NCBI GenBank assembly: GCA_934096315.1
Contig: CAKOLT010000011.1
Span: 1-28,938 of the forward strand
Direction of reading: 5' to 3'
Source: an uncultured Bacilli bacterium
Lineage (GTDB): Bacteria > Bacillota_I > Bacilli_A > RF39 > UBA660
Length of the DNA stretch: 28,938 nt
In this document: positions 5,966 through 16,084 of the stretch, in pieces
How positions within the stretch are numbered: the first letter of the stretch is position 1
Layout: the number at the start of each line of letters is the position of its first letter
The notes under the pieces: generated by a model
Seen by the model: the letters and a program-made list of their open reading frames with translations, nothing else
Told to the model about the DNA's origin: nothing
The model's database searches: none
Made by a program: the position numbers and the translations under genes

Positions 5966-7306
5966 TTAAACTAATTTAGGATTGCCATTTAAAAGAGAAT
6001 TTAAAGCATCAAATATATTAACTCCATTTTTAATATAAGTAGAAATACAACTCTTAGTTACCGCATAAATATTAGCACCTTCAACACTTCTAAACTTTCC
6101 ATTTTTCTGTTTTATTTTAATTCCTCTTAAATCTGATTCAGCTCTATTATTAGAAAAAGGAACAAAGGTTTTTCTTAAAAACAATAAATGATTGTGATAA
6201 TATTTTATTAATCTATTTATCAAACTTATTTCCTCTTTTTTATAGGAATTTGTTTTTAAATCTTTCATTTCTAAAAGTAATTTTTTTAAATCGTTTGACC
6301 ATTTATGATTTGTAAATTCACTTACCGCATTCAAATATTTTAATACATGAACGTTACATTCTGCATTATCTGCTCCATAATTATAATACATTATATAATG
6401 GTCATGAACTATTATACCTTTATACTTTTTAAGAAAACCAAACTCATCAACTGAATCTTTACTTCTGTGTTCGGTTACATATTGTAATGTATGAAGTCCA
6501 TCAGAAATATTATGCAAATAGTATTGTTTGCCATTTATTTTAATTGGACTTTCATCTACGTGAACTATTAAAGCATTCATTAGTTGTTCTTGTATATGTG
6601 CATATTCAGTAATAGATAAAGCGTTGTATATTTCCTTATTCCAAGAATAAAAAGAGCCTTTTGATGTTAATAAATTATTATTAGTCGTATCATATATAAA
6701 AGATTGTATTTCATCTAATGACATATATTTTTGGTTTAATATACATTGTATTACTTTTATATTTTTCCCATAAGTTACTGGATAATAATTAATATTTGTT
6801 TTAGTATCAGGATAAATTATATGTTTTGTAACTATTCTTTTAATTTGAATATCGTATTCGTATTTTATAACTGGTTTTAAATTTATATTAAACTCATTTT
6901 TATTTTCTTCAACTTCTATTATCTCGTCTATTTCTCCATTTGATATTAATTCTTCTATTTTTTTGTTTGTTAAAGTTGTTCCCTTATGGTCGGGTTGAGC
7001 TCCTTATTTCTTATTTGACTTTTCACGATTATTTGTTACTACTTTCTTATATCCATTTGTACCTGATGGTTTTGATGAATTAGAACTATTTTTCTTGTTG
7101 TTATTTTTTAATCTTTCTATTTCTAAAACCAATTCTTCTTTTTCTTTATTAGATTTTTCCAGTTGCCTAGTTAATTTCTTTATTTCATCTATTTGTATAG
7201 AAATTGTAAATGATAATCTAGAAATCGTATCATTTGCTTTATCTAATTTTTCATTTACCTTTTCGAGTTGTCTAAATAAATCATTCACATATCCTTTGCT
7301 TGTCAT
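5966..7306 (-). pseudogene. IS66-family transposase (tnpC-like), broken by an in-frame TAA
   Basis: A single minus-strand frame of 447 codons from ATG 7306 (AAGGAG upstream) carries one internal stop, TAA at 7006-7004. The N-terminal 100 residues are a coiled coil ending in NSSNSSKPSGTNG, as in IS66 transposases. Beyond the stop, GAQPDHKGTTL matches the GGQPGHKG motif of the family. The catalytic half contains VDESPIKINGKQYYLH (first Asp), IIVHDHY (second Asp) and NNRAESDLRGIKIKQKNGKF (Glu). The rest of the frame is intact, so inactivation is recent, or the product is made as two pieces. No tnpA/tnpB partners are seen and terminal inverted repeats could not be fixed. It lies just downstream of the Wadjet operon. 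Confidence 0.85.
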
Positions 7307-7383
7307 ATCAATTTCTCCTTACCATTTTATTATATATATTTCTTATGATTTATACTATAATATTATTAATAATTATTCTTTTT

Positions 7384-8634
7384 TCATTTAGTCATCAGAT
7401 TTACTATATATTCCCTAATTCTGTCTAAATTTTGTTCTTGATATGCTGAAATTTTACTTTCTAGTAATATTTTCTTAATATTTTGTAGTTCTTCAATATT
7501 AATATTATCTAGTTTTTTTAATCTACTACTTGATATTTTTTCTTTTGATTTAGCATTATTATAATCTATTATATCATAACAAAATAATTTAATTTTAGGA
7601 AATCTTAATTTTAGTTTTTCCGCGATTAATAATCCTTCTGGATCAAAATCACCATTATAATATATTTTGATATTACTTTCTTCTAATTTTTGCAATATGG
7701 TATATAAAGAAAGATTTGGTATTCCTGATGTAATTATTATTGGAACAAATAGATTCATTAATGATGTTAACATTGATGGATTTTCAAATACATATACTTC
7801 TTTACTTTCTGTACTTAGTTTATCTAAGTTTTTTACATTTAATAAATTTAAGTTAACTACTTCATTATTTTTATTTAATTCATTTAATATAGTGTTTCCT
7901 ATTAATTTATATGTTATTACATAATTAGATACTGGATCAGTATACACATTTATTTCGGATAATATATTAATCTTTACTTCATTTTTATCTTCAAATTCTA
8001 TATTTTTTATTCTAGATAATATTTTAAGAAAAAATGTACTTGTACTTTTATTTAAATCTAGATAGTGGGGATTACCGGTTATTGAAGAATAGACTGCTAA
8101 GGAAGTTGGAGTTGTTGGAATACTATCTAATAATAGTAATATATTTTCAAGTTCTTCTTGCAAGGCATTTTTATTTTTATTATATTTTTGTTTAACTGTT
8201 TTTATTATTATGTCATCTTTTTCTATTATATTTTTTAAAACTTCTACATATTTCTTATCTTTATTTTTCTTATATAATTTTTGATAGAAACAATTTTCCT
8301 CTTCTTGTTTATTTAAATTTCGTTCTTTTTTAGTTATTAATTTTTCTTCAAAATAAGCATAAAGTAATTCTTCCCAATTAAATCCATTATATTTTCCTTG
8401 GTTTATTTTTTTAGTTATTTCTTTAAATGATGTTTTTAGGTTATCTTCTTTTTTAATTCTTTTACCTAATAAATTACTTATATCTGTACTTTCTTCCTCA
8501 GTTATATTATTAATAATTACTGTGCCACTTGGTCGAGAAAGTGCTATATACTTTTCTTTTAATTTATTCATTAATCTTGTTAAGCCTTTTTTAGTTTTTA
8601 GATAGGCTGCTAATTGTTTACTTATATTATTCAT
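7384..8634 (-). CDS. jetD: Wadjet subunit JetD (Toprim nuclease)
   Basis: 416 residues. It is the nuclease subunit of Wadjet, which cleaves small circular DNA after loop extrusion by JetABC (known for the family). The C-terminal Toprim domain is visible: catalytic Glu in YVFENPSML (Glu284) and the metal-binding pair in YYNGDFDPEGLLIAEKL (Asp329, Asp331). The N-terminal part is a helical, Lys-rich arm region, as in other JetD proteins. GDFDPEG resembles the DUF2399/TIGR02679 proteins of type II Wadjet. ATG 8634 overlaps the jetC stop by eight bases (ATGAATAA); no strong ribosome site exists, so translational coupling is expected. It ends in TGA, the only intact gene in the window that I saw doing so. 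Confidence 0.88.
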   Translation of the reverse strand: MNNISKQLAAYLKTKKGLTRLMNKLKEKYIALSRPSGTVIINNITEEESTDISNLLGKRIKKEDNLKTSFKEITKKINQGKYNGFNWEELLYAYFEEKLITKKERNLNKQEEENCFYQKLYKKNKDKKYVEVLKNIIEKDDIIIKTVKQKYNKNKNALQEELENILLLLDSIPTTPTSLAVYSSITGNPHYLDLNKSTSTFFLKILSRIKNIEFEDKNEVKINILSEINVYTDPVSNYVITYKLIGNTILNELNKNNEVVNLNLLNVKNLDKLSTESKEVYVFENPSMLTSLMNLFVPIIITSGIPNLSLYTILQKLEESNIKIYYNGDFDPEGLLIAEKLKLRFPKIKLFCYDIIDYNNAKSKEKISSSRLKKLDNINIEELQNIKKILLESKISAYQEQNLDRIREYIVNLMTK

Positions 8635-11600
8635 ATATACCACTTTTTTCTAATATTTCTAATTGGTTTCCGCTCCAACGATAATGTCTAACTGCTACTG
8701 CTTTGTGTATTTCATCTTTTATAAGTTCACAGATTGATAAGTCATTAATTGTATCATAGTCTCCCCATAGAGACTGAGATGTTAGGATATAATCTAAGTT
8801 TAATTTTGATAAGATATTAAACATTTCCCTAATATTTACATTGTCTACTCCGGCGAATGCTTCATCTAAAGCAATTAATCTTAGTGATGAAGATGCAGCA
8901 TTTAATAATTTAGCATAGACTGCTGCAAAAAGTGGAACATACATACTTTTGGCTCTTTCTCCACCACTTAATATTGAGAATACTTTGTTTGTTAATTCTT
9001 TCTTTTCGCCTGATTTTCTCTTATAGTATAATTTAAATTCAAACCAATTTCTGTAATCTAAAACTTTAAATATTATATTAGAATAACTATCATTTGCTTG
9101 TTCATTAAATTCTAATTCTTTGTTTATTTGACTTTGGAAATGTTGCCTTAACTTTTGATTATCACTATCAGGTAATTGACCTGCATCTATTTTGAATAAT
9201 CTAACTATTTCTTTGGTGTCTAATTCTTCTTCGGTAAAAGCTGTTTTACTTTTCCACTCTAATTCAAATGAAAGATTACTATCTATTTGTGTTTGACGCA
9301 TTATATCATTCATTTTCTTTACCCACTGGCTAGAAGATTCTATTTTATCTCTTATTTTATTTCCTACTGTTTTTAATAAAATATCTTCGAATAAGTGTCT
9401 TTCTTGAGTAGTTATATAGTTTTCGCTTTCTTCAATGGCTTCTTTTAGGCAAGTTGTTAATTCATAAATATTTAATTTTTTTCCTTGATATGTTGTTTCT
9501 AAATCTTGTCTATTCATTATATTTAATATTTCAAGTATTTCTTTATCTTCTAGACCTTTATCTTTATATGCAATAATTAATTCTTCATTATTATTAAATA
9601 TTTCTTTTGTGGCTAGGCGATAATCCAATAAACTTTGTTTATAATTATTAAATGCCATTATATAGTTTTCAAAAGCTCTTGTTATATCACTATTTTCTCT
9701 ATTTTTTAAATCTGTAATAATTTTATTTATATTTAATTCTTCATCTTGATATACATAATTTAAGTTATATTCTTTTTCTAAAATATTTTCTTTTAATTCT
9801 AATTTTAATTGTTCTTTAAATAGAATTTCTTGATTTTCTTTTAATGTGGTATTTAGTGTTTCTTTTTTACTTTCTAACATTCCTTTTTCTTCGCGGAGAA
9901 GATTATTTTCTTCGGGAATTTGTTTTGATCTTTTAGTTAATCTTTTTAATTCTTCGATTTGTTTTTGATAATCTTTATTTGATAGTATTTCTTCGATGGC
10001 TTTTTCTTTACTTGTTAATTCTCCTAGTATCTTGTTATTATCTAATAATTCTCCATTTTGATATTCTATTTCTTCTTTAACACTATCTAATGATTGTTCA
10101 TTACTTGTTTTTTGTTCGTTATAAGTATTTTTTGTTTCAATATTGTTTTTTAGAGTTAGTATATTTTTAGATAATTCTTCTACTAGTAATAAAGCATTCT
10201 TATAACTTGATAAATTAAGTGGTATATTTATATTTTCTTTTATCTTATTTATTTCCTCTATTTTTATTTTTATATCATTATTTATTTTACTTGCTTCTTC
10301 AGATATTTTTTTACTTCTTTCAAATATTAAATCTATTAATGTTATTATTTTTGTTATATTTGTATTTATTTCTTCTAAAAGATTATTATTTGGAAAACTA
10401 GAAGACATTTCATAAATATCATTTAATTTATCTTTTACTCTTATTAATATATTTTGATAGTTATTTATTATTTTTTCTTTTTCTTCAATTTCTTTTTCTT
10501 TAGATATAATTTGACGCATGTGTTCTTCTTTTCTTTTAGTTATTCCGATGTATTTACTTTGATATTTTTCTGAAGGGTATCCGATTAAGAAATCTAATTC
10601 ATAACTATTTGGGCTTATATGAATATTATCTTCTTTATTTATACTTATACTTGATAAAATATCTATTATTTCTTCTTTTTTAATAATGTCATTATCTATT
10701 ATATTAAAATATTCTAAAAGATTATGTTTCTTTGGGGTACCTTTCTTTAAAAAGATAGATTTTATATTTTTTACTTCATTCAGATATTTACTTGGTACTA
10801 GTTTGGCATTTAGTATATTCATAGATATTAATAATTCTTCTAATTTATTTTTATCTATTTCATTAATACTATCTTTAAATTCTATTACTTTATAAAGTAC
10901 AGTAAATGGAATATTTTTTTCTTTTAGTAATTCTTCTGAATTTTTAGTTAATTCTTCTTCTAGATATTCTAGTTCATCTGTTTCTTTTAATACTTGTAAT
11001 TCATCATTTAAAATTCTTAATTCTTTATTTTCAGTTTCTATTTTATTTTCTAAGGTTGTTTTTTCGGTAATAGTTCTTGTTTCATAGTATTTTATTTCTT
11101 TTTGATATTCTTCTTTTGCTTTGATATAATTTTCTACACTATAATTATTTATTAATTCAAATATCTTTGCTTTTCTTTCAGACTCTAATTTTACTACTTT
11201 ACTTTGATTATCTAATAAATTTATTTTATCTTTAAAGTTGTCTATTTCCTCTTCTAGAAGTTTTATATTATTTTTCTTTTCTTGTTCTTTCTTGTCCAAT
11301 TCTTTTTTAGTATCAAGATTTTCTTCTTCAAGTTTACTTAAATTTAGTTCAAGATTTTCTTTTTCTTCTAGTTTGATTTTTATTTGATTAATTTTATTTT
11401 TGTATTTTAATATTCTGTCCTCTAAATAATCAAAATTAATTTCTTTGGTATTTATACAACTATTTATGTCAGGAATTTTTACTTCTTCATTTAAGGATGA
11501 TATGTCTTCTAATAGAGTTGTTATTTCTCTTTCTTTACGATATATTTTGTCATCTATTTCTTTAATTTTATTTTGGTAGTCTCTTTCTTTATCTATACTT

Positions 11601-12679
11601 TTTTCTAGTTTTTCTTTAAATTTATTTATTGTATTTTCTACTTTATTAATTTCTATTTTTAATTCATTTAGTTTTTCTGTATAATCTTTTAAATCTTTAT
11701 TGTCTATACTTGATAATTTGGTTGTTATTTCTATTAATTCTTGGTCTAATAATGTTATTTTTTCTTCAATTTCTTTTAATCTTTCATCCATTTGTATTAT
11801 GTTTTGGTTGTTATTTTCTATTTCTTTTTCTTTATTTTTTACTATATTTTTACTTTCTAATACTGAGGAAGCCTTATTATATAAATTTATTTCATTATAG
11901 TTTTGATATGCTTTTGATAAGTTTGATAAATCTTTTATATTATTATTTAAGGTATTTATCTTTTCTTTTGTTTTATTTGTATCTTCAATAGCTTCAGATA
12001 ATGGTCTTATGTCATCTTCGGTTAATGGTTGGAGTACACTACTTAATATAGACATTAATTTTGTGGGGTTATAGTCTTTTGATAGTTTAGAACTTCTTAA
12101 TTGTAATAAAACATTTATAAATTCATCATATGAATCTAAATCATTAAAGCCAAATAATAAGTTATTTACTAGAGTCTTATATTCTTTTGTTGTTTCTACA
12201 AAAGCATTATTAACTCCAATATTTGCTTTTAATTCTTTTTTTGTCATTAATACTTTGGTATTATAACTTTTATATAACTGAAAATCTATTCCTATTCTCC
12301 TGCCATCTTTTAAGGCAAAGCCCCAGAAATCAGTTGGTCTTCCTTTTCTTGCATGTAAGCCCATACCTATTGTTATATATTTATCTTTTTCCTTATTATA
12401 TGTTTCCATATATAAGTACCCAATTGCATCATCTTTTTGCTCGCCATCTGATGGACCTAGTAAATAATCTTCAATCTTTTTTTCTTTGGTACCAAATGGG
12501 TCTAATCTTGTTGGCATTTTATTTCCATCAAGTATTAATGGAATAAATGATTGCATTGTTACTGATTTACCACTACCATTACCACCTCTTAATAAGAGTT
12601 TACCATCAAAAAAATTAAATTCTTCATCATCAAAATACCAAAAGTTTAATAATCCTATTCTTGTTACTTTATAATTCAT
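8627..12679 (-). CDS. jetC: Wadjet subunit JetC (SMC/MukB-like ATPase)
   Basis: 1350 residues; the DNA-translocating SMC motor of the Wadjet complex. The N-terminal head has Walker A LLRGGNGSGKS (Gly32-Ser39). Two long heptad-rich coiled coils full of Glu/Lys/Asn/Ile flank a central hinge-like segment around residues 550-680. The C-terminal head has signature LSGGERAKSMY (about 1237) and Walker B LRLIALDEAFAGVD (about 1266-1279), then a D-loop region and the TSQSLWG stretch. Length fits the TIGR02680 group (about 1350 residues) seen in type II systems. The start is ATG 12679 with GGAGG five bases upstream; it overlaps the end of jetB by 11 bases. An upstream in-frame TTG at 12691 is less likely. 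Confidence 0.92.
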   Translation of the reverse strand: MNYKVTRIGLLNFWYFDDEEFNFFDGKLLLRGGNGSGKSVTMQSFIPLILDGNKMPTRLDPFGTKEKKIEDYLLGPSDGEQKDDAIGYLYMETYNKEKDKYITIGMGLHARKGRPTDFWGFALKDGRRIGIDFQLYKSYNTKVLMTKKELKANIGVNNAFVETTKEYKTLVNNLLFGFNDLDSYDEFINVLLQLRSSKLSKDYNPTKLMSILSSVLQPLTEDDIRPLSEAIEDTNKTKEKINTLNNNIKDLSNLSKAYQNYNEINLYNKASSVLESKNIVKNKEKEIENNNQNIIQMDERLKEIEEKITLLDQELIEITTKLSSIDNKDLKDYTEKLNELKIEINKVENTINKFKEKLEKSIDKERDYQNKIKEIDDKIYRKEREITTLLEDISSLNEEVKIPDINSCINTKEINFDYLEDRILKYKNKINQIKIKLEEKENLELNLSKLEEENLDTKKELDKKEQEKKNNIKLLEEEIDNFKDKINLLDNQSKVVKLESERKAKIFELINNYSVENYIKAKEEYQKEIKYYETRTITEKTTLENKIETENKELRILNDELQVLKETDELEYLEEELTKNSEELLKEKNIPFTVLYKVIEFKDSINEIDKNKLEELLISMNILNAKLVPSKYLNEVKNIKSIFLKKGTPKKHNLLEYFNIIDNDIIKKEEIIDILSSISINKEDNIHISPNSYELDFLIGYPSEKYQSKYIGITKRKEEHMRQIISKEKEIEEKEKIINNYQNILIRVKDKLNDIYEMSSSFPNNNLLEEINTNITKIITLIDLIFERSKKISEEASKINNDIKIKIEEINKIKENINIPLNLSSYKNALLLVEELSKNILTLKNNIETKNTYNEQKTSNEQSLDSVKEEIEYQNGELLDNNKILGELTSKEKAIEEILSNKDYQKQIEELKRLTKRSKQIPEENNLLREEKGMLESKKETLNTTLKENQEILFKEQLKLELKENILEKEYNLNYVYQDEELNINKIITDLKNRENSDITRAFENYIMAFNNYKQSLLDYRLATKEIFNNNEELIIAYKDKGLEDKEILEILNIMNRQDLETTYQGKKLNIYELTTCLKEAIEESENYITTQERHLFEDILLKTVGNKIRDKIESSSQWVKKMNDIMRQTQIDSNLSFELEWKSKTAFTEEELDTKEIVRLFKIDAGQLPDSDNQKLRQHFQSQINKELEFNEQANDSYSNIIFKVLDYRNWFEFKLYYKRKSGEKKELTNKVFSILSGGERAKSMYVPLFAAVYAKLLNAASSSLRLIALDEAFAGVDNVNIREMFNILSKLNLDYILTSQSLWGDYDTINDLSICELIKDEIHKAVAVRHYRWSGNQLEILEKSGIYE

Positions 12680-13859
12680 TACTACCTCCAAATAAACTTA
12701 TTTGCTTTAATGTATCTTCTTCAATATCTTTTGTTTTTCCTATCAACCTTGATACTGTTGGATATATTATTATTTCATCATTATTTTTTTCTATAAAATT
12801 ATATTTTTCCATATATTCTAGTATCATTTCATAAAATTTTCTATCTGTTTCCTTCGATAATGTTTTTCCAATATATGTATATTTTGTTTTCTTTATTTCT
12901 TTTATTATGTTTTCAAAGTAATCTTCTTTTATTGTGGCGACTTCGAAATTATCTAATAATATTTTACCTTCATTTATTTCATTTAATAATTTATTATTTA
13001 TCATTAATACTATATCTGTTAATTTTTTACTATTAGGAAAATTATCTTTTTCCGTATTACTTTCTTCATCATATAATACTACTAAATTATGAGTTATTTC
13101 TACTTCCATATTTAAATTTTTATCTATTTCAGATTTTATATAATTACGATTTTTCTTTATATAATCTAATTCATTTATTGTTATATCCTTTGAAGAAACT
13201 GAGGGTGTATATAAAATATTTCTAAATACTTTGTATCTTCTTATATCTCCCTTGGCTTCATCTTGTGATATAAATTCGTTTTTTATAAAGTCTTCAGGTG
13301 TTTTTAAGTCATTTATATCATTATCAAACATTCTCATTAAATAGTTAGAGGTTCCTAATGATTCATATAATGCTTCTGCTTCAATGCTATCTATAAATGA
13401 TATTTTTCCTGCATCTTTTATTTTTATAATTTGTAAATTTTCAAGTAATGATATTACGTTTGATAAGCATCTTCTATCTTGAACTTTATTCCAATCTGGT
13501 ACATGGGTTAGTTCTAATGTTATTGAAGTATTTTTTACATAGTCTATTAAATCTGATAATATAAAGTAGTCTCCTCTTGTTTTATCTTCAAGAAACAATA
13601 ACATTACTAAAAGTATCACATATTCTAATACACTAGTAAAATTATTTAATTTGGCATTTGTTTTTACTATTGTTGGAATTTTTTCTAGTTTTATAAATCT
13701 ATCATGTATTATTAAATTACTTCCTAGATTTTTAGAAATAAAGTCTTTTATTTTATTTTGATTACTTTTTATTTGATAATATAAATCTTTTTCTTGGTCT
13801 TTGGTTATCCAAAAATTATATAATAGTGCTTTCATTTCTTTTTCTATACTATTATCCAT
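12669..13859 (-). CDS. jetB: Wadjet subunit JetB (kleisin-associated KITE/MukE-like)
   Basis: 396 residues, second gene of the operon. It has winged-helix-type helical patterns but no catalytic motif, as expected for the MukE-like subunit that bridges JetA and the JetC heads. SNLIIHDRFIKLEKIP, followed by SVLEYVILLVMLLFLEDKTR and SNVISLLENLQIIKI, matches the arrangement I know from DUF2398/TIGR02678 proteins; this is a remembered resemblance. The start is ATG 13859 (AGGTGA upstream). The GTG at 13868 in the same frame is less well placed. The start overlaps the jetA stop by eight bases, so translation is coupled. Confidence 0.82.
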   Translation of the reverse strand: MDNSIEKEMKALLYNFWITKDQEKDLYYQIKSNQNKIKDFISKNLGSNLIIHDRFIKLEKIPTIVKTNAKLNNFTSVLEYVILLVMLLFLEDKTRGDYFILSDLIDYVKNTSITLELTHVPDWNKVQDRRCLSNVISLLENLQIIKIKDAGKISFIDSIEAEALYESLGTSNYLMRMFDNDINDLKTPEDFIKNEFISQDEAKGDIRRYKVFRNILYTPSVSSKDITINELDYIKKNRNYIKSEIDKNLNMEVEITHNLVVLYDEESNTEKDNFPNSKKLTDIVLMINNKLLNEINEGKILLDNFEVATIKEDYFENIIKEIKKTKYTYIGKTLSKETDRKFYEMILEYMEKYNFIEKNNDEIIIYPTVSRLIGKTKDIEEDTLKQISLFGGSNEL

Positions 13860-15321
13860 TTTCTTCACCTACTTCAATTAATATTGTTCTTTTGTTTAAT
13901 TCAAATACACCATCGGGAGAAAAGATTTTACATTTATTATTAGTTTCGTTTATAATAGAATATTTATATCCAAACTCTGATTCTTTACTAGATGTACCAT
14001 TCCATTTTTCAATTAAATCTAGAACATAACTTCTTTCAACTTCATCTAAATTTATTTCATTATCTAAAACTATTTTACCTGATTTTATTAAGTTTTTTAT
14101 TTTTTCTTTTCTTAATAATTCTTTTTCTCTTACTTCTTTTAATATTAATTCTTTTTCTTTTGATTTATCTATTATTTGTGAAGTTTCTTTCTTCATTTTA
14201 TATTCTTTTACTATAGTATTTAAAGGTATTTCAAGTGGCATAACATCATAACTTTTTATTAGTGAATCAGTATTTGCCATTCCTGACATTTTGTAATGAT
14301 TAGTTATAAGTATTCCAAAAATTGCTGATGATAATTTATGTGCGTTTTCAACATTTTCTAAATTATCAAACAAATGACATATATGTTTATATTCTTCTTT
14401 TCTATTTATCATGTTTCCGTGGAGTTCTATTAAAGAACTAGCATATTTATAAATTTTTTGAATAACTTTTTGAGTTGCTTCGAGTAGTCTTTCTCCCTCA
14501 CTTGGGGTATTTGTTGATACAAACCATTTTCTTAAACTTTGCCATTTTCCATAGTTTACTTTTCTTAACTTTTCATAATCGAATTCAGGAGATATTTTTG
14601 GAGCTTTTTTCTGATGAGAAATTAATGTATCCATTAAATATTTTGTTTTTTCTTCATCAATTAATAATAAATAATTTTTTATTAAGGTAGAATTTTTTAT
14701 GTAACTGTTTATAAAATCATTTATGTAGTTTATTACGCTACTTTTAAATTCTAAAAATGCTTCACTTTGTAATAATTCTTCTGTTTTAGCTTCATGAAAT
14801 TTTTTTAAAAAATCTTGATAATGTTCATTTAAAGTTTTAAAATCACTATTTATATCTATCCATAATTCATATATTTGATTTTCTTCTAAGTCATAGATAT
14901 CAGTAAGTTTTTTAATTAAACTTTTTATTCTTTCAAATAGTCTTGGTTCAAGTGATGCTACTTTTACTTCGATTTCTTCTAATTCTATTGTCATTCTTTC
15001 TATTATTACTGCTTTATCAGTCATTTGATAACGGAAGTTATGAAACTTAAAATCATTTATGGTATTTATATTTTGTGTATCTTGTAGTCTTGTTAATGAA
15101 CCATTATTTAATAAGAATTCTAAGTCCCTGTCACATTCTTCTATAGTATAATCAATAATGTTTTTTCTTACTTCATTATATATTTCTTCTTTATATAGCC
15201 AATATTCTGCTTCTTCATATTTACCAAATAAGAATTTCATTATTAATCTATATCTTTTGGTGTTTTCTTGAACTAAATATTTTACTTCTTCTATTTGTTC
15301 TAAATTTTTATTATATTCCAT
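13852..15321 (-). CDS. jetA: Wadjet subunit JetA (kleisin/MukF-like)
   Basis: 489 residues, first gene of jetABCD; the kleisin that joins the JetC heads. The N-terminal winged-helix region reads YWLYKEEIYNEV, then FLLNNGSLTRLQDTQNINTI and HNFRYQMTDKAVI. That is the 'NL..QDT..v.T..df...Y.lT..g' pattern of DUF2397/TIGR02677 JetA proteins of type II Wadjet. A helical middle (about 120-330) and a basic helical segment (about 375-420, KETSQIIDKSKEKELILKEV) precede a small C-terminal beta domain (CKIFSPDGVFELNKRTILI). ATG 15321 has AAAGGAG upstream and a promoter at 15343-15371. It is followed by jetB with an eight-base overlap. Confidence 0.85.
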   Translation of the reverse strand: MEYNKNLEQIEEVKYLVQENTKRYRLIMKFLFGKYEEAEYWLYKEEIYNEVRKNIIDYTIEECDRDLEFLLNNGSLTRLQDTQNINTINDFKFHNFRYQMTDKAVIIERMTIELEEIEVKVASLEPRLFERIKSLIKKLTDIYDLEENQIYELWIDINSDFKTLNEHYQDFLKKFHEAKTEELLQSEAFLEFKSSVINYINDFINSYIKNSTLIKNYLLLIDEEKTKYLMDTLISHQKKAPKISPEFDYEKLRKVNYGKWQSLRKWFVSTNTPSEGERLLEATQKVIQKIYKYASSLIELHGNMINRKEEYKHICHLFDNLENVENAHKLSSAIFGILITNHYKMSGMANTDSLIKSYDVMPLEIPLNTIVKEYKMKKETSQIIDKSKEKELILKEVREKELLRKEKIKNLIKSGKIVLDNEINLDEVERSYVLDLIEKWNGTSSKESEFGYKYSIINETNNKCKIFSPDGVFELNKRTILIEVGEENG

Positions 15322-15342
15322 TAAAATACTCCTTTTTTGTAT

Positions 15343-15390
15343 ATTTTATCATATAATTAATTATTTGTAAACTTTTTGGTAATTTGTAAA
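15343..15390 (-). promoter_or_regulatory. jetA promoter with paired TTTGTAAA boxes
   Basis: On the minus strand TTTACA (15371-15366), 17 bp, TAAAAT (15348-15343) with extended -10 TG. The plus-strand octamer TTTGTAAA occurs at 15364-15371 (overlapping the -35) and again at 15383-15390, 19 bp away, close to two helical turns. That spacing suits a repressor or activator site, but no regulator gene is nearby. The stretch 15391-15536 holds nothing else I can support. Confidence 0.6.
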
Positions 15391-15536
15391 TTTTTTCCTT
15401 AATTGAGAAAATAAAGCATTACTTTATAAGTTGGTGTTCTTTTAGTTTTCTTATAATTTTTGAGATATACTTATCTTAAGGTAATAAACTATAATTTAAT
15501 GGATAAATAATTACTCGTTAAATAGAGGGTATTATT

Positions 15537-15698
15537 TTGAAAAAGAAAATTACAAATACTTATTTTGCTTTAGAAATTAGAACTATTATTGAAAATTGTT
15601 TAAATAAAGAAATGGATATATCTCAAATTGCAATTGAATTACAAAGAAATCATTTCAAAATGAAAAAGTTGCATTTTAAAAAAATATTAAAAGTTTAA
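15537..15698 (+). pseudogene. N-terminal fragment of an IS30-type transposase
   Basis: TTG start with GAGGG upstream, 53 residues. ALEIRTIIENCLNKEMDIS, then QIAIELQRNHF, matches the first helix-turn-helix of IS30 transposases (LS.E.RT.IE.CLN....IA..L.R..). The sequence then degenerates into a Lys-rich tail and TAA. The DDE domain is absent. The 297-bp repeat begins eight bases after the stop, so the element was cut or replaced there. Confidence 0.6.
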
Positions 15699-15705
15699 CA
15701 TTTCC

Positions 15706-16002
15706 TTTCTAATTTGTCAGTCGTGACTGACCAATTTGGTTGAGTGACGGTATGACAGTTTTTTAGGTAAGACATCTATACTATTTCGTGCAATTTTACT
15801 TTTAAAAAATTCTTTCATGGTTTAGGTTGAGTACCTCTATTATTATATTTTGCAGTTTATTATTCTTAACATCAATAAAATACATAAATACTATTCTTTT
15901 AAGGTTGGTTCGACCATATTCCACTAATGATAGTATTAATTTTATTCTTTTTTATATAATTTATGATATAAAAAAAATGAGAGCTTCCGCTCTCTCAGGG
16001 GG
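15706..16002 (+). repeat. 297-bp direct repeat, copy 1
   Basis: Nearly identical (two substitutions seen) and same orientation as 17857-18153. It begins with TTTCTAATTTGTCAGTC and a palindrome GTCAGTC-gt-GACTGAC. It ends with the hairpin GAGAGC-ttcc-GCTCTC, then TCAGGGGG. It has no terminal inverted repeats and no convincing ORF. A hairpin near each end and clean boundaries suggest a small non-autonomous mobile element (PATE/IS605-relative style), or the retained end of a larger element. After it, 16003-16144 has only two tandem duplications and AT-rich DNA. Confidence 0.85.
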
Positions 16003-16084
16003 CAAACTCAAATCACGTACTCCTAAATTTAATTTTTAAATTTTTCTTTATTTTTTAAGAAAAAACACAATATATAATTTATTA

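Noticed and set aside
10219..12546. Several plus-strand ORFs opposite jetC
   Set aside because: They are shadows of the Lys/Glu-rich coiled-coil coding sequence, reading as Leu/Phe/Tyr-rich peptides without start signals.
15706..15815. Minus-strand mini-ORF in the repeats starting MKEFFKSKIARNSIDVLPKK (33 codons)
   Set aside because: It has no well-spaced ribosome site, and its end lies in the palindrome. It may be a relic of a larger element's gene, but I cannot support it as a gene.
15827..16039. Plus-strand ORF inside repeat copy 1 (and its twin at 17978-18163)
   Set aside because: It begins at TTG without a usable ribosome site, its end differs only because flanking DNA differs, and the composition is non-coding-like. 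The identity of the two copies is explained by the DNA repeat.
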